A stretch of DNA of 64,000 nt from Pseudomonas migulae (GTDB lineage: Bacteria; Pseudomonadota; Gammaproteobacteria; Pseudomonadales; Pseudomonadaceae), in the NCBI RefSeq assembly GCF_024169315.1, contig NZ_JALJWR010000001.1:2811501-2875500 (forward strand). The letters run 5' to 3'. The translations under genes were made by a program, and so were the position numbers. The notes below the pieces were generated by a model, which was not told the DNA's origin, ran no database searches, and saw nothing but the letters and a program-made list of their open reading frames with translations. Shown piece by piece: positions 48,271 through 57,097 of the stretch (positions are counted from its first letter, which is position 1; each line of letters begins with the position of its first letter).

Positions 48271-49488
48271 TCAGGCTTTTTTGGTTCTTGGCAAGAAGAT
48301 CGCCAACACACCCAACAACGGCAGGAACGAACACAGGAAGTACACGTACTCAATGCCCTGCGCATCCGCCAGATACCCCAGCAACGCCGCGCCAATCCCG
48401 CCGAAGCCGAACATCAGTCCAAAGAACACCCCGGCAATCATCCCGACATTCCCCGGCACCAATTCCTGCGCATACACCACGATGGCCGAGAACGCAGAGG
48501 CGAGGATGAAGCCAATCACCACGCTCAGAATACTGGTCCAGAACAGGTCAACATGCGGCAGGATCAGCGTGAACGGCGCCACGCCGAGGATCGAAAACCA
48601 GATCACCGCCTTGCGCCCGATCTTGTCGCCGATCGGCCCACCGAAGAACGTCCCCGCCGCCACTGCCCCCAGGAACAGGAACAAGTGCAGCTGCGAACTG
48701 GCCACCGACAGGTCGAACTTCTCGATCAGGTAAAAGGTGAAGTAGCTGGTGAAACTGGCCATGTAGAAATACTTGGAGAACACCAGCAAGCCGAGCACCA
48801 CCAGCGCGCTGATGACCCGGCCTTTCGACAAGCCATGCGTCGCTGCCTGGCCTTGCTTGAGTTTGAACAGGCTCAGATGATTGGCGTACCAGCGGCTTAT
48901 CCGGTAAAGCACGAATAGCGCAAACACCGCGAACAACCCGAACCACGCCACATGACCCTGACCGAACGGAATGATGATCGCCGCCGCCAGCAATGGACCG
49001 AACGCGGAGCCCGCGTTACCGCCGACCTGGAATGTCGATTGCGCCAGACCAAATCGCCCGCCCGACGCCAGCCGCGCCACGCGAGACGCTTCCGGGTGAA
49101 AGGTCGACGAGCCGATGCCGATCAACCCCGCCGCCAGCAGAATCAATGGAAAGGTGCCGACCACCGACATCATCAAAATGCCGATCAAGGTGCACACCGT
49201 CCCGGCCGGCAGCAGCCAGGGTTTGGGGTGGCGATCGGTGTGGTAACCGACCCATGGCTGCAACAGCGAGGCGGTCAGTTGGAAGGTCAGGGTGATCAGG
49301 CCGACCTGGGTGAAGGTCAGGCCATAGTTGGCCTTGAGCATCGGATAGATCGACGGCAATACCGACTGAATCAGGTCGTTGATCAAATGCGCCAGCGCCA
49401 CGGCGCCGATGATGCGCATGACCAGAGGGCTGCTTTGTGAAGTCGCGGACGCCGGCGGCGTGCCGGTCTGGGCGTTGCTGATAGCCAT
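48271..49488 (-). CDS. fsr: MFS transporter, fosmidomycin-resistance (Fsr) type
   Basis: 405 residues, twelve membrane helices. IIGAVALAHLINDLIQSVLPSIYPMLKANYGL (about residues 26-57, in blocks: AHLINDLIQSVLPSIYP is the signature), GIGSSTFHPEASRVARLASGGR (about 122-143) with the family HPE motif, and AGVFFGLMFGFGGIGAALLG near the C terminus match the Fsr group, proton-driven exporters that can give fosmidomycin resistance. The true substrate here is unknown. Monocistronic, ending next to a REP pair. Confidence 0.88.
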   Translation of the reverse strand: MAISNAQTGTPPASATSQSSPLVMRIIGAVALAHLINDLIQSVLPSIYPMLKANYGLTFTQVGLITLTFQLTASLLQPWVGYHTDRHPKPWLLPAGTVCTLIGILMMSVVGTFPLILLAAGLIGIGSSTFHPEASRVARLASGGRFGLAQSTFQVGGNAGSAFGPLLAAAIIIPFGQGHVAWFGLFAVFALFVLYRISRWYANHLSLFKLKQGQAATHGLSKGRVISALVVLGLLVFSKYFYMASFTSYFTFYLIEKFDLSVASSQLHLFLFLGAVAAGTFFGGPIGDKIGRKAVIWFSILGVAPFTLILPHVDLFWTSILSVVIGFILASAFSAIVVYAQELVPGNVGMIAGVFFGLMFGFGGIGAALLGYLADAQGIEYVYFLCSFLPLLGVLAIFLPRTKKA

Positions 49489-49812
49489 GGGAATTTCCGT
49501 ACAGCAGATGGGTGCACACGGGCAGGTGCGTCAATGTGCCATTTTTCAGTGCAGCAGCGCCATCCCCTTAGCCAGCTAACGAACTAAATTCAGACGTTGA
49601 TAGCTCAACGCCATGGTCTGAATCTTGCCTTCTTTATCCTCTTCAACGCGGCGCCCTTACAAAGGGCACCGAGAATGGGAAGTTTCGCTACAGAGTCGGC
49701 CTACAGAGCTGACGAGGGTGAACTTTCGAGGCCTTTAAAAAGGGCACGAGTCGCGGTCGCAACGACCTCGACGCACGCGATTGGTGCGTGGTGTCCAGAG
49801 GAGTCATGGGGC
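49489..49812. other. 324-base divergent gap before the second chemoreceptor
   Basis: No gene on either strand that I would call, although the chemoreceptor frame stays open back to 49597. It contains several short hairpins, such as GCCCTT-ACAA-AGGGC (about 49655-49669) and ACGCAC / GTGCGT (about 49772-49790). This looks like a structured leader, but it does not match any riboswitch that I know. Confidence 0.4.
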
Positions 49813-51873
49813 ATGCAGGCTTTTTTATCTCCGGGGATCGGGTTGCTCGGGCGTTTTGGTTTCGCCCGCAAGTTTCAGCTGTTGTTTCTGCTGTTTATCC
49901 TGCCACTCGCGGGCAGCCTGCTGATGATCGGCCAGGACTATCGCGCCAAACTGAACCTGATCTCCGGCGAGCGTGCCGGGGTCCGGCAACTGCTGGCGCT
50001 GGATGCACTGGATAACCTCCTCGCCGCCCAGCGTGACCGCGCTGCACGCTGGCGCGCCACCGAGACCAACCGCCAGCCGACACCGGCCACGCTCGCGGCG
50101 ATGGGCGCGTTCGATGCGGTTCAGCCAGCAGTCGCCCAGGCCACCACGGACCTCGGCAACGCGCTGCAAACCGAAGGCGCCGAGGGCGAAACGCTTGCCC
50201 GCTATCAAGCCCTGCAAACCGCCCTCAATGGCCTCGACTCGAAAAGCCTGAGCAGCGTCGGCTGGTGGCCGGACGGCTACGACCGCTTCACCAATGCCTT
50301 GAGCGCTCTGCAAGCCCTGCGCGAACAGATCGCCATGGACAATCGCCTGACGCTCGCACCGTGGCTGGAAACCTACCTGCTGACGCAGATCTCGACGCAA
50401 CACGCGCCGGACCTGATCGAGCGGGTCGGCCGCCTGGCCAGCGTCGGCCAGGCATCCGTGGTGTCGGGTCAGTTCACCCTGCAAAGCCGTCTGCAACTGC
50501 GCGACCTGCGCAGCCGCATCGGCGACGCCCGTGAGCAACTGGTGAAAACCGCAACGCTGCTGGAAGCACGTCTGCCCAGTGCCTTGCAGGCCTGGGCCGG
50601 GCAATACCATGACAGCCTCAAACACCTCGATGCCGAGCTGAAAGTCCTCGATGACGGTGTGTTCGGTGGCAGCATCAAACTCAAGCCTGAAGAATTCGAA
50701 CGCAGCCTGGACGGCCTGCTCACCGACCTCGCTTCGTTGCGCCAGCAGTCGTTGGTCTCGCTGGACCAGCGTCTGGATTACTACCACGGCTCGGCGATCC
50801 GCCAGTTCATTGTCGTGGCAGCGATCTTTGGTTGCCTGCTGCTGGCCGCGTTGTACCTGTTCATCTGCTTGCAGGCCTCGATCCGTCGCAGCGCCAGCGG
50901 CATCACGCTGTTGGCCGAAGCCTTGCGCGACGGCAATCTGAGCCTGCAAGTGCCGGTTGAAGGCCGCGACGAACTGGCGGCGATCAGCACCGCACTCAAC
51001 GTCGCCGTGGTGCAATTGCGCAACAGCTTGCTGGGAGTCGATCACGAAACCCTGCAGCTGAGTAATGCAGTGCGCACGCTCAACCATCATTCCAGCGGTG
51101 CGTTGGGTGAGGTCGAAGCGCAGCAATTGCAGATCAGTCAGATCGCGGCGGCGGCCACGCAATTGGCCGCTACCTCTCAAGGCGTTGCCCAGAGTTGCGA
51201 ACAGGCTTCCGGCAGCGCCCAGCACACCCAGCGCATTGCCGCCGACAGCAGCCGTGACAGCCAACGCACCACCGCGAGCATTCAGCAACTCAATCAGCGT
51301 TTGAACGAAACGGCAGCGGCTCTCGGGCGGGTCAGCGAACAAGGCCAGCAGATTCAGTTGGTGGTCGACACCATTCGCGGGGTTGCCGAGCAGACCAATC
51401 TGTTGGCGCTCAACGCCGCCATCGAAGCCGCTCGTGCGGGTGAACAGGGTCGAGGCTTTGCGGTGGTGGCTGATGAAGTGCGCAGCCTGTCGCAACGCAC
51501 CCAATCGTCCACCGCGCAGATTGCCGGCACCGTCGACAGTCTACGCAGCACGGTGAATGAAGCCGTGAGCCTGATGGAAGCCGCCTGCGGCCAGGCGCAA
51601 TCCGATGCGCAAGCGGTCACCGGCCTCGGCGAGCGACTGGGAGAAATCGCCAGCGCCGTGCAGAGTGTCACCGACACCCTGGCGCAGATCGCCACCGCGG
51701 TCGACGAGCAAGCCACCACTGCCGACGAAGTCAGCGGCAACATCCAGCAAGTCGATCAGGCTGCCGTGCGCTTGCTCGAAGGCGCACGGGCAGTGAATCA
51801 GGCCGCGGACACCTTGAGCCAGGGCAGCAAGGCCTTGAGCGACAACACGGGACGGTTTCGCCTGACTGTCTAG
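49813..51873 (+). CDS. Methyl-accepting chemotaxis protein with a helical periplasmic sensor
   Basis: 686 residues from ATG 49813. Membrane helix 1 (about residues 20-40), a helical periplasmic region of about 290 residues that does not show Cache motifs, membrane helix 2 (about 330-353), HAMP, and a signalling domain with the tip [20 protein letters not shown] (about 521-540). The sensor resembles helical-bundle sensors, but I cannot name its ligand. The frame is open upstream to 49597, but those extra residues are unlike a receptor N terminus; GAGGAG about 12 bases before 49813 is the likely ribosome binding site, at slightly long spacing. Confidence 0.87.
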   Translation: MQAFLSPGIGLLGRFGFARKFQLLFLLFILPLAGSLLMIGQDYRAKLNLISGERAGVRQLLALDALDNLLAAQRDRAARWRATETNRQPTPATLAAMGAFDAVQPAVAQATTDLGNALQTEGAEGETLARYQALQTALNGLDSKSLSSVGWWPDGYDRFTNALSALQALREQIAMDNRLTLAPWLETYLLTQISTQHAPDLIERVGRLASVGQASVVSGQFTLQSRLQLRDLRSRIGDAREQLVKTATLLEARLPSALQAWAGQYHDSLKHLDAELKVLDDGVFGGSIKLKPEEFERSLDGLLTDLASLRQQSLVSLDQRLDYYHGSAIRQFIVVAAIFGCLLLAALYLFICLQASIRRSASGITLLAEALRDGNLSLQVPVEGRDELAAISTALNVAVVQLRNSLLGVDHETLQLSNAVRTLNHHSSGALGEVEAQQLQISQIAAAATQLAATSQGVAQSCEQASGSAQHTQRIAADSSRDSQRTTASIQQLNQRLNETAAALGRVSEQGQQIQLVVDTIRGVAEQTNLLALNAAIEAARAGEQGRGFAVVADEVRSLSQRTQSSTAQIAGTVDSLRSTVNEAVSLMEAACGQAQSDAQAVTGLGERLGEIASAVQSVTDTLAQIATAVDEQATTADEVSGNIQQVDQAAVRLLEGARAVNQAADTLSQGSKALSDNTGRFRLTV

Positions 51874-51893
51874 CTCTGTTTTTTGTAGGAGCC

Positions 51894-51973
51894 GGCTTGC
51901 TGGCGAAGAACGATCACGCGGTTTGTCTGGCGAGCCGCGGTATCTGGATCGCCAGACAAACCGGCTCCTACAG
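51894..51973. repeat. REP pair, TGTAGGAGCCGGCTTGCTGGCGA type with a modified right copy
   Basis: Left copy 51894-51916; right copy about 51949-51973 has CCAGACAAACCGG in place of CCAGCAAGCCGG. The spacer also contains GTTTGTCTGGCGA near 51921-51933, which pairs with that variant part. Confidence 0.75.
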
Positions 51974-51981
51974 ATATCGGT

Positions 51982-52887
51982 TCAGGACGGGATTATCGCT
52001 TCTGGAAAGTCCTGCTCCAGTTCGGTTTTCAGCCACTGAATGAACCACGACACATCCGCCGAGAGTTCGGCGGATGGCGTCAACACACGATAGCTTTCCA
52101 GTTTTACTTCCGCGTCCAGCACCCGCACCAGCGCGCCGCTTTCAAGTTCTTCACGCACCAACACTTCGTTGGCCAGTGCGATGCCCTGCCCGCTCTCGGC
52201 GACCGACAGCGCGTGGTCGTTGTTGACGTACAGCATGTCCGAGTTGAGGTGCACATCCAGATCGTGGGCGGCGAACCACAGGTTCCACCACTCGCCGTCA
52301 TCAACGTGAATCAGGTTGTGTTTCACCAGATCGGCAGGACCGCCGACGGGGTCGATGCTGGCGAGATAATCCGGCGTACAGATCGGAAATACGCGCGGGC
52401 GGATCAGGCTGACGCGGGAATGCGCGTACTGCCCGTCCACGCCGTAGACAATCCCGAGGTCGGCGCTCTTGCCATCGACATCGGTGAACGTCGAATTGGG
52501 CTCGATGGCGAACTTCAGACCCGGTCGCAAATGGCGCATGCCTTCAATGCGTGGCATCAGCCAGCGCTTGGCAAACCCCGGCACCACCATGATGCGCAGC
52601 CAGCGCTCGGCATCCCTGGGCCGGGCTTCCTTGCCAGCCTCGATCATCAGCTGCAAGGCAGCAGCAATCTTGCGGTGATATTTCTCCCCCGCCAACGTCA
52701 AGGTCACACCACGAGACGTGCGCTCGAACAGTTGAACGCCCAGCCATTCCTCCAGCAATTTTACGTGCCGCCCGATGGCTGGCTGAGTCACATGCAGCGC
52801 CTTCGAGGCCTCGACGTAGCTGCCCAGACGAGCCGCCGCATCAAAGGCACGCACCGCATTCAGTGGCGGTAAACGGTGATCAGGCAT
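51982..52887 (-). CDS. LysR-family transcriptional regulator
   Basis: 301 residues. N-terminal winged helix (LPPLNAVRAFDAAARLGSYVEASKALHVTQPAIGRHVKLLE in positions 6-46, shown as shorter blocks: AVRAFDAAARLGSYVEASKA and HVTQPAIGRHVKLLE) and a C-terminal effector domain. It looks like the GcvA-type subgroup. Divergent from the polyamine-type ABC transporter and amidase operon, with an inverted repeat between them (52917-52937), so it probably regulates that operon and itself. The inducer is likely the imported compound or its hydrolysis product (inference). Confidence 0.9.
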   Translation of the reverse strand: MPDHRLPPLNAVRAFDAAARLGSYVEASKALHVTQPAIGRHVKLLEEWLGVQLFERTSRGVTLTLAGEKYHRKIAAALQLMIEAGKEARPRDAERWLRIMVVPGFAKRWLMPRIEGMRHLRPGLKFAIEPNSTFTDVDGKSADLGIVYGVDGQYAHSRVSLIRPRVFPICTPDYLASIDPVGGPADLVKHNLIHVDDGEWWNLWFAAHDLDVHLNSDMLYVNNDHALSVAESGQGIALANEVLVREELESGALVRVLDAEVKLESYRVLTPSAELSADVSWFIQWLKTELEQDFPEAIIPS

Positions 52888-52916
52888 GGGGTTGGCCGCC
52901 TTCTGCTATTAAATTA

Positions 52917-52937
52917 TTTAACAGGTCGTATGTTAAA
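52917..52937. promoter_or_regulatory. LysR-type operator, perfect inverted repeat TTTAACA-N7-TGTTAAA
   Basis: Arms 52917-52923 and 52931-52937 pair perfectly, in an AT-rich island about 30 bases from the LysR start and about 177 bases from the ABC ATPase start. Size and symmetry fit a LysR T-N11-A binding site. Confidence 0.65.
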
Positions 52938-53113
52938 ATTGAAGTGTCGCCCCCGCAACCCCTCACTGATAATCCAGGCACAGCAAAACAAAAAACAGCT
53001 GGCTCAAAACACCCGAACACATCTCGATCCTGCCCAAAAAAATAATATCCATGGCCCGACGGTGCTGCTGATATCAGCGTATTCGCAGGCGATGGGGGAA
53101 TCGGAGGTAACGC

Positions 53114-54232
53114 ATGAATGCCCTGCATTCGCTGCAAACACTGGCGGTGTCCATCCGCTCGGTGCGCAAAGTCTACGGTGATCCACAGTCCGGCCCGGTG
53201 GCGCTGAAAAGCATCGACCTGGACATTCGCGACAACGAATTCTTCACCCTCCTCGGCCCTTCCGGCTGCGGTAAAACCACACTCTTACGGATGATCGCCG
53301 GGTTCGAGTTTCCGACCGAGGGCGAGATTCTGCTCTACGGCGAAAACATCGCCGACCGCCCGCCGTTCGAACGCCCGGTCAACACGGTGTTCCAGCATTA
53401 CGCGCTGTTCCCGCACATGACCATCGCCGAGAACCTGGCCTTCGGCCTCGAATCGCACCCGATGGGCAAGGTCATGAACAAGTCCCAGGTCGCCGAGCGT
53501 GTGCGTGAAATGCTTGCGCTGGTACAGATGGAACGTTTCGCCGCACGCAAACCGGCGCAACTTTCCGGCGGCCAGCAACAGCGCGTTGCCCTGGCGCGGG
53601 CACTGGCACCGCACCCCAAAGTGTTGCTGCTCGACGAGCCGCTCTCGGCCCTCGACCTCAAGCTGCGCCAGGCCATGCGCGAAGAGCTGAAAACCATCCA
53701 GGCCAAGACCGGCATCACCTTCATCTTCGTCACCCATGACCAGGAAGAAGCGCTGACCATGTCCGACCGCATCGCCGTGCTGTCCGAAGGCGAAGTGCAG
53801 CAGGTCGGCCGCCCGGAAGACATCTACGAACGCCCGCGCAATCGCTTCGTGGCGGACTTTATCGGCGAAACCAACTTCATCGAAGGCACGGTCACACGCG
53901 TCGAGAACGGCCAGGCCTGGTTCGCAGGCCCCGCCGGTCATCCGTTGCCGGCACAACCCTGCAGCGACGCTCAGATCGGCGCCAACGTCGCGCTGTCCGT
54001 GCGCCCGGAGCGTCTGCACCTCGTGCCTGGCGACACCGACGGCGCGCTGCCGTGTCGGATCGATGCGCAGATCTACCTCGGCACCGACCTGCAATATCAA
54101 GTCAGCCTGAGTGACGGCTCGCGCCTCACCGTGCGCACGCCCAACAACGTCGACCGCAGTCTGCGCTTCGCCGTGGGCACTCAGGCCGGCCTGTTGTTTG
54201 ACAGCGGCAGCGCCAGCGTCCTGCACGATTGA
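53114..54232 (+). CDS. ABC transporter ATP-binding protein, spermidine/putrescine (PotA-like) type
   Basis: 372 residues. Walker A GPSGCGKTT (about residues 48-56), signature LSGGQQQR (150-157), Walker B VLLLDEPLSALD (about 170-181), and a C-terminal TOBE domain (about 280-365). It powers an importer for polyamine-like compounds. GGAGG directly before the ATG. First gene of a five-gene operon (ATPase, two permeases, binding protein, amidase). Confidence 0.93.
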   Translation: MNALHSLQTLAVSIRSVRKVYGDPQSGPVALKSIDLDIRDNEFFTLLGPSGCGKTTLLRMIAGFEFPTEGEILLYGENIADRPPFERPVNTVFQHYALFPHMTIAENLAFGLESHPMGKVMNKSQVAERVREMLALVQMERFAARKPAQLSGGQQQRVALARALAPHPKVLLLDEPLSALDLKLRQAMREELKTIQAKTGITFIFVTHDQEEALTMSDRIAVLSEGEVQQVGRPEDIYERPRNRFVADFIGETNFIEGTVTRVENGQAWFAGPAGHPLPAQPCSDAQIGANVALSVRPERLHLVPGDTDGALPCRIDAQIYLGTDLQYQVSLSDGSRLTVRTPNNVDRSLRFAVGTQAGLLFDSGSASVLHD

Positions 54233-54247
54233 GCCCGAGGATTTGCC

Positions 54248-55168
54248 ATGCACGCTTTACCGATCGCCAACACACTGGAGCGCCGGCGGGCCTTCCAGAG
54301 CTTCCTCGGGGTCAGCCCGGCGCTGATCGCCATCGGCCTGTTTCTGATCGTGCCGATCCTGATTGTCATCGGCTACTCGCTGATGGAAGCCAACCCCTAC
54401 GGCGGGGTCAACAAAGTCTTCAGCACTGACGCCTACACCTCGCTACTGTTTGAACGGCAACTGGACGACAGCCTGGCCTTCGCCGATTCCTATCTGCTGA
54501 TCGCCTTGCGCTCCATCGGCATCGCCGGTCTGACGACGATTATCACGTTGCTGATCGGCTTTCCGGTGGCGGTGTGGCTGGCCATGCAACCGGCGCATCG
54601 GCGCGGCCTGCTGATCTTTCTGATCACCGTGCCGTTCTGGGCCAACCTGCTGATCCGCACCTACGCCTGGATTTTGCTTTTGCGTAACACCGGTGTGATC
54701 AACAACAGCCTGATGGGCCTCGGCGTCATCGACCAGCCGTTGCAATTGCTCTACACCGACGGCGCGGTGTTGCTGGGTCTGGTTTACACCTACGCGCCCT
54801 TCGTGGTGCTGCCGATTTACGCGACGCTGGAAAAGATGGACATCCGCCTGCTGGAAGCCGCGCAGGACCTTTACGCCGGACGCTGGCGCACCTTGCGCAA
54901 AGTGGTGCTGCCGATCGCCAGACCGGGGATTCTCGCCGGCGCCATCCTCACGTTCGTGCCTTGTCTCGGCGCGATGATCGCCCCGGAACTGCTGGGCGGC
55001 GGCACGCGCATGATGCTCGGCAACCTGATCTTCCGGCAGTTCAGCGATGCACGAAACTGGCCTTTCGGCGCGGCGCTGTCGCTAGTGTTGATGGCCGCCG
55101 TGATGCTGGTGCTGACGGTGTATGCGTTGCGCGCAGAACGTCAGCGCATCGCCAAGGGAGGTGCATGA
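54248..55168 (+). CDS. ABC transporter permease, PotB-like
   Basis: 306 residues, six membrane helices, with the EAA-type loop (EAAQDLYAGRWRTLRKVVLPIARPGI, split here: EAAQDLYAGRWRTLRK then VVLPIARPGI) at about residues 205-230 for docking to the ATPase. It starts 15 bases after the ATPase gene; its stop overlaps the start of the next permease. The class I polyamine-type importers carry this pair of different permeases. Confidence 0.9.
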   Translation: MHALPIANTLERRRAFQSFLGVSPALIAIGLFLIVPILIVIGYSLMEANPYGGVNKVFSTDAYTSLLFERQLDDSLAFADSYLLIALRSIGIAGLTTIITLLIGFPVAVWLAMQPAHRRGLLIFLITVPFWANLLIRTYAWILLLRNTGVINNSLMGLGVIDQPLQLLYTDGAVLLGLVYTYAPFVVLPIYATLEKMDIRLLEAAQDLYAGRWRTLRKVVLPIARPGILAGAILTFVPCLGAMIAPELLGGGTRMMLGNLIFRQFSDARNWPFGAALSLVLMAAVMLVLTVYALRAERQRIAKGGA

Positions 55169-55974
55169 TGCTGCGTCTATTCAAGCGGAACGGCCTGGGG
55201 GTTCAGGATTTTCCGGGCTTCGGTGGCTTCAGTTTCCTGTTCTACCTGTACCTCTACGCGCCGATAGTGGTGCTGGTGGTGTTCTCGTTCAACGCCAACC
55301 AGTCGGCGACGGTGTGGGCCGGCTTCAGCCTGGACTGGTACCGCGCGGCCTTCGCCAATCAGGCGCTGCGCCAGGCGGCCGGCAACAGTCTGTTGATCGC
55401 CGTCTGCGCCAGCATGATCGCCACGGCGATTGCCACCCTGGCCGCCCTCGGCACCTCGCGAGGTGCCAGATTCAAAGGCCTGCAACTGTCGATGGGCGCG
55501 ATCATGCTGCCACTGGTGTTGCCGGAAATCGTAGTCGGCGTCGCCACGCTGGCACTGTTTTCCACCCTCGGCCTGTCCCTGGGCTACGGCAACCTGATCA
55601 TCGCCCACACGGTGTTTTGCATTCCTTTTGCCTACCTGCCGATCCGGGCGCGGCTCAACGACATGGACCTGTCCCTGGAACAAGCCTCGGCCGACCTCTA
55701 CGCCGGCCCGTGGCGGACTTTTCGCAAGGTCACCCTGCCGCTGCTGATGCCGGGGATTTTCTCCGGACTGATGCTGGCCTTCATCGTCTCGCTGGATAAC
55801 TTCGTGATTTCGATGATGGTCTCCCAGGCCGGCACCACCACCCTGCCGATCTTCATATTCGGCCTGCTGCGCATGGGTGTGACGCCCGACGTCAACGCTG
55901 TTTCGACCCTGATCCTGGGCGTCTCGGTGCTGTTCGTCAGCCTCTCCTACCTGCTGGGCAAAAAGAACACCTGA
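55168..55974 (+). CDS. ABC transporter permease, PotC-like
   Basis: 268 residues from ATG 55168; an ATG at 55165 is immediately before it and overlaps the preceding stop, but the GGAGG spacing favours 55168. Six membrane helices, EAA loop EQASADLYAGPWRTFRKVTL at about residues 172-191. It forms the heterodimeric channel with the preceding permease. Confidence 0.9.
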   Translation: MLRLFKRNGLGVQDFPGFGGFSFLFYLYLYAPIVVLVVFSFNANQSATVWAGFSLDWYRAAFANQALRQAAGNSLLIAVCASMIATAIATLAALGTSRGARFKGLQLSMGAIMLPLVLPEIVVGVATLALFSTLGLSLGYGNLIIAHTVFCIPFAYLPIRARLNDMDLSLEQASADLYAGPWRTFRKVTLPLLMPGIFSGLMLAFIVSLDNFVISMMVSQAGTTTLPIFIFGLLRMGVTPDVNAVSTLILGVSVLFVSLSYLLGKKNT

Positions 55975-56001
55975 ACCTTCTACGTACCGTGGGGAAATAG
56001 C

Positions 56002-57036
56002 ATGAGCAAGTTGATTGCAAGCATCGGGACTTCGTTGTTACTGACACTGGCCGGCAGCGTTCAGGCCGCAGAAAAACTCAACGTGGTGAGCTGGAGTGGT
56101 TACTTTTCGCCGGAGATCCTCGCCAAGTTTCAGAAACAGACCGGTATCGAAGTCACCGTGGATTCCTACGATTCCAACGAAACATTGCTGGCCAAACTGA
56201 AACAGGGCGGCGCGGGTTACGACGTGGCGATTCCATCGCACCAATTCGTACCGATCCTGATCAAGGAAAATCTGCTGGAACGCTTCGACCCGGTCAAAGA
56301 GCCCTACTACGCCAGCGTTGTGGATAACCTGAAAAAACCCACCTGGGACCCGGAAGGCGCCTATTCCGTGCCGTTCATCTGGGGCACCACCAGCGTGGTG
56401 CTCAACACCGAACGCTACAAAGGCCCGGCCGACAGCTACAAGGTGCTTTACGAGCCGCCGGCCGAGTTGCAGGGACGGATCAACATGTTCGATTCGGTCA
56501 GCGAAGTGATCGACATGGCCAGCCTGTACCTGAACATCCCGCTGTGCAGCGAAGACCCCAAGCAGATGCAGCAAGTGCTGAGCCTGCTCAAGGCGCAGAA
56601 ACCTTTCGTCAAGACTTACAGCTCCAAGGCCGGCTCGATTCGCGAGAACCTGGCCGCGGGCGAAATCGACATGTCGATGTTCTGGGGCGGTTCGTCGATG
56701 CGCGCCCGGGAAATGAAACCGGGCCTGAAGTACCTCTACCCGAAAGAAGGCGTGCTGGCGTGGGTCGACAACATGGTGATCCCGACCGGCAGCAAGAACC
56801 CGGCGAACGCCAGGGCGTTTATCGCGTTCCTCAGCCAGCCTGAAAATGCCGCCATGACCCAGAACTTCCTCAAGCACCAAAGCCCGATCAAGGGCGTGGA
56901 ACCGTTCCTCGACGCCAGCCTCAAGGACGCCCCGGAGTTGCACATTCCCGAAGGCACCCAAGTGGTGTTCAGCAAGACCTGCGGCGAAGGCGCGATCCGC
57001 CTGGCCGACCGTCTCTGGACCAGCCTGATGCGTTGA
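56002..57036 (+). CDS. Periplasmic substrate-binding protein, PotD/PotF-like
   Basis: 344 residues with a signal peptide (IASIGTSLLLTLAGSVQAAE, about residues 5-24). The N-terminal NVVSWSGYFSPEILAKFQKQ and YDVAIPSHQFVPIL blocks, and WGTTSVVLNTERYKG, are typical of spermidine/putrescine-binding proteins. It binds the substrate in the periplasm for the two permeases. It lies 27 bases after the second permease. Whether it binds a true polyamine or a modified amide is unknown. Confidence 0.9.
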   Translation: MSKLIASIGTSLLLTLAGSVQAAEKLNVVSWSGYFSPEILAKFQKQTGIEVTVDSYDSNETLLAKLKQGGAGYDVAIPSHQFVPILIKENLLERFDPVKEPYYASVVDNLKKPTWDPEGAYSVPFIWGTTSVVLNTERYKGPADSYKVLYEPPAELQGRINMFDSVSEVIDMASLYLNIPLCSEDPKQMQQVLSLLKAQKPFVKTYSSKAGSIRENLAAGEIDMSMFWGGSSMRAREMKPGLKYLYPKEGVLAWVDNMVIPTGSKNPANARAFIAFLSQPENAAMTQNFLKHQSPIKGVEPFLDASLKDAPELHIPEGTQVVFSKTCGEGAIRLADRLWTSLMR

Positions 57037-57097
57037 TTCCAACCGCCCCGTCGTGGTGACGGGGTGTTCCTCCAGCCGTCCGAAAGGCAGCGTTGCA

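Noticed and set aside
49825..51504. A 559-codon minus-strand frame opposite the second chemoreceptor
   Set aside because: Antisense shadow with low-complexity composition; no ribosome binding site and no family match.
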